Origin: Bog-756 sp963741055 | GTDB taxonomy: Bacteria; Actinomycetota; Acidimicrobiia; Acidimicrobiales; RAAP-2 | Reading direction: 5' to 3' | DNA length: 64,000 nt | Assembly (NCBI GenBank): GCA_963741055.1 | Contig: CAVUGU010000015.1 | Span: 124,001-188,000, forward strand | In this document: piece after piece, positions 63,915 through 64,000 of the stretch | Position numbering within the stretch: the stretch's first letter is position 1 | Layout: the number at the start of each line of letters is the position of its first letter | Notes under the pieces: model-generated | The model's input: only the letters and a program-made list of their open reading frames with translations | Databases searched by the model: none | What the model was told of the DNA's origin: nothing | Position numbers and translations under genes: made by a program

Positions 63915-64000
63915 TCAGGGTTTCTCGCTGCCGACCACCCACATGGCGAAGAACTGCGAGCCGCCGCCGTAGGCCTGGCCGAGGGCGAGAGATGCGCCGT
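63915..64000 (-). CDS. Thiolase-like protein, C-terminus only
   Basis: The minus frame entering from the window edge reads GASLALGQAYGGGSQFFAMW and stops after VVGSEKP at 63,915. The GGGSQFFAMWV ending matches the C-termini of thiolase-family (acetyl-CoA acetyltransferase-like) proteins, where the GGG segment lies near the active-site Cys/His loop. Only about 28 codons are visible, so the call rests on that motif. Confidence 0.55.
   Translation of the reverse strand, partial: GASLALGQAYGGGSQFFAMWVVGSEKP

Overview
The window is high-GC DNA from an actinobacterium. The clues are an F420-type luciferase-like oxidoreductase, a Ddn-type nitroreductase fold, many VOC and ABM barrel proteins, a DUF3089 lipoprotein, and a RepSA/Xis/Int module of the pSAM2 kind. 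Acidimicrobiia is my best guess, from the mix of amidohydrolase, sulfatase, thiolase and secreted proteins; no marker in the window proves it. About thirty single-base frame breaks cut otherwise conserved genes. Several sit in homopolymers and one is proved by comparison with a paralogous copy inside the window. I treat most as sequencing errors and describe the affected genes as single units.

Layout. 1-1059: 5' part of a secreted protein with tandem ICDTR modules. 1.5-3.95 kb: O-antigen-ligase-like membrane protein running into a GH43-like domain. 4-15.7 kb: chromosomal metabolic genes (HIT, luciferase-like, VOC, TrkA-type channel, hydrolase, amidohydrolase, RibD-like, GYD, PEP mutase family), with an IS30 remnant at 11.9 kb. 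15.8-17.7 kb: a SipW-type signal peptidase with a TasA/camelysin-like protein and a third secreted protein. 18-38.3 kb: methyltransferase, TauE, channel, two SGNH proteins (one behind a seven-repeat propeller), sirtuin, YihY, MTHFR family, adenylate cyclase and two polytopic envelope proteins, with an IS3 remnant at 38.66 kb.

38,959-57,909: a 19-kb integrated element between two 46-bp direct repeats of the 3' half of tRNA-Glu(CUC). Its right end reads rep (rolling-circle, RepSA-like), xis, int, tRNA, the core order of actinomycete integrative elements, but no FtsK/TraB transfer gene is present. The cargo is a toxin-antitoxin pair, a roughly 2500-codon secreted RHS polymorphic toxin with a nuclease-like tip and a DUF4304 immunity candidate, and several orphan RHS 3' tips on both strands around a tyrosine recombinase. 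All copies share a boundary at the NRYYD codons. The rep leader is duplicated, with paired octamer repeats and a hairpin that covaries between the copies.

57.9-64 kb: tRNA-Glu, tRNA-Gln, a HAD hydrolase, then a leftward cluster of HhH-GPD protein, ferredoxin, gltX, YdcF-like protein and sulfatase, with the C-terminus of a thiolase-like protein at the edge.
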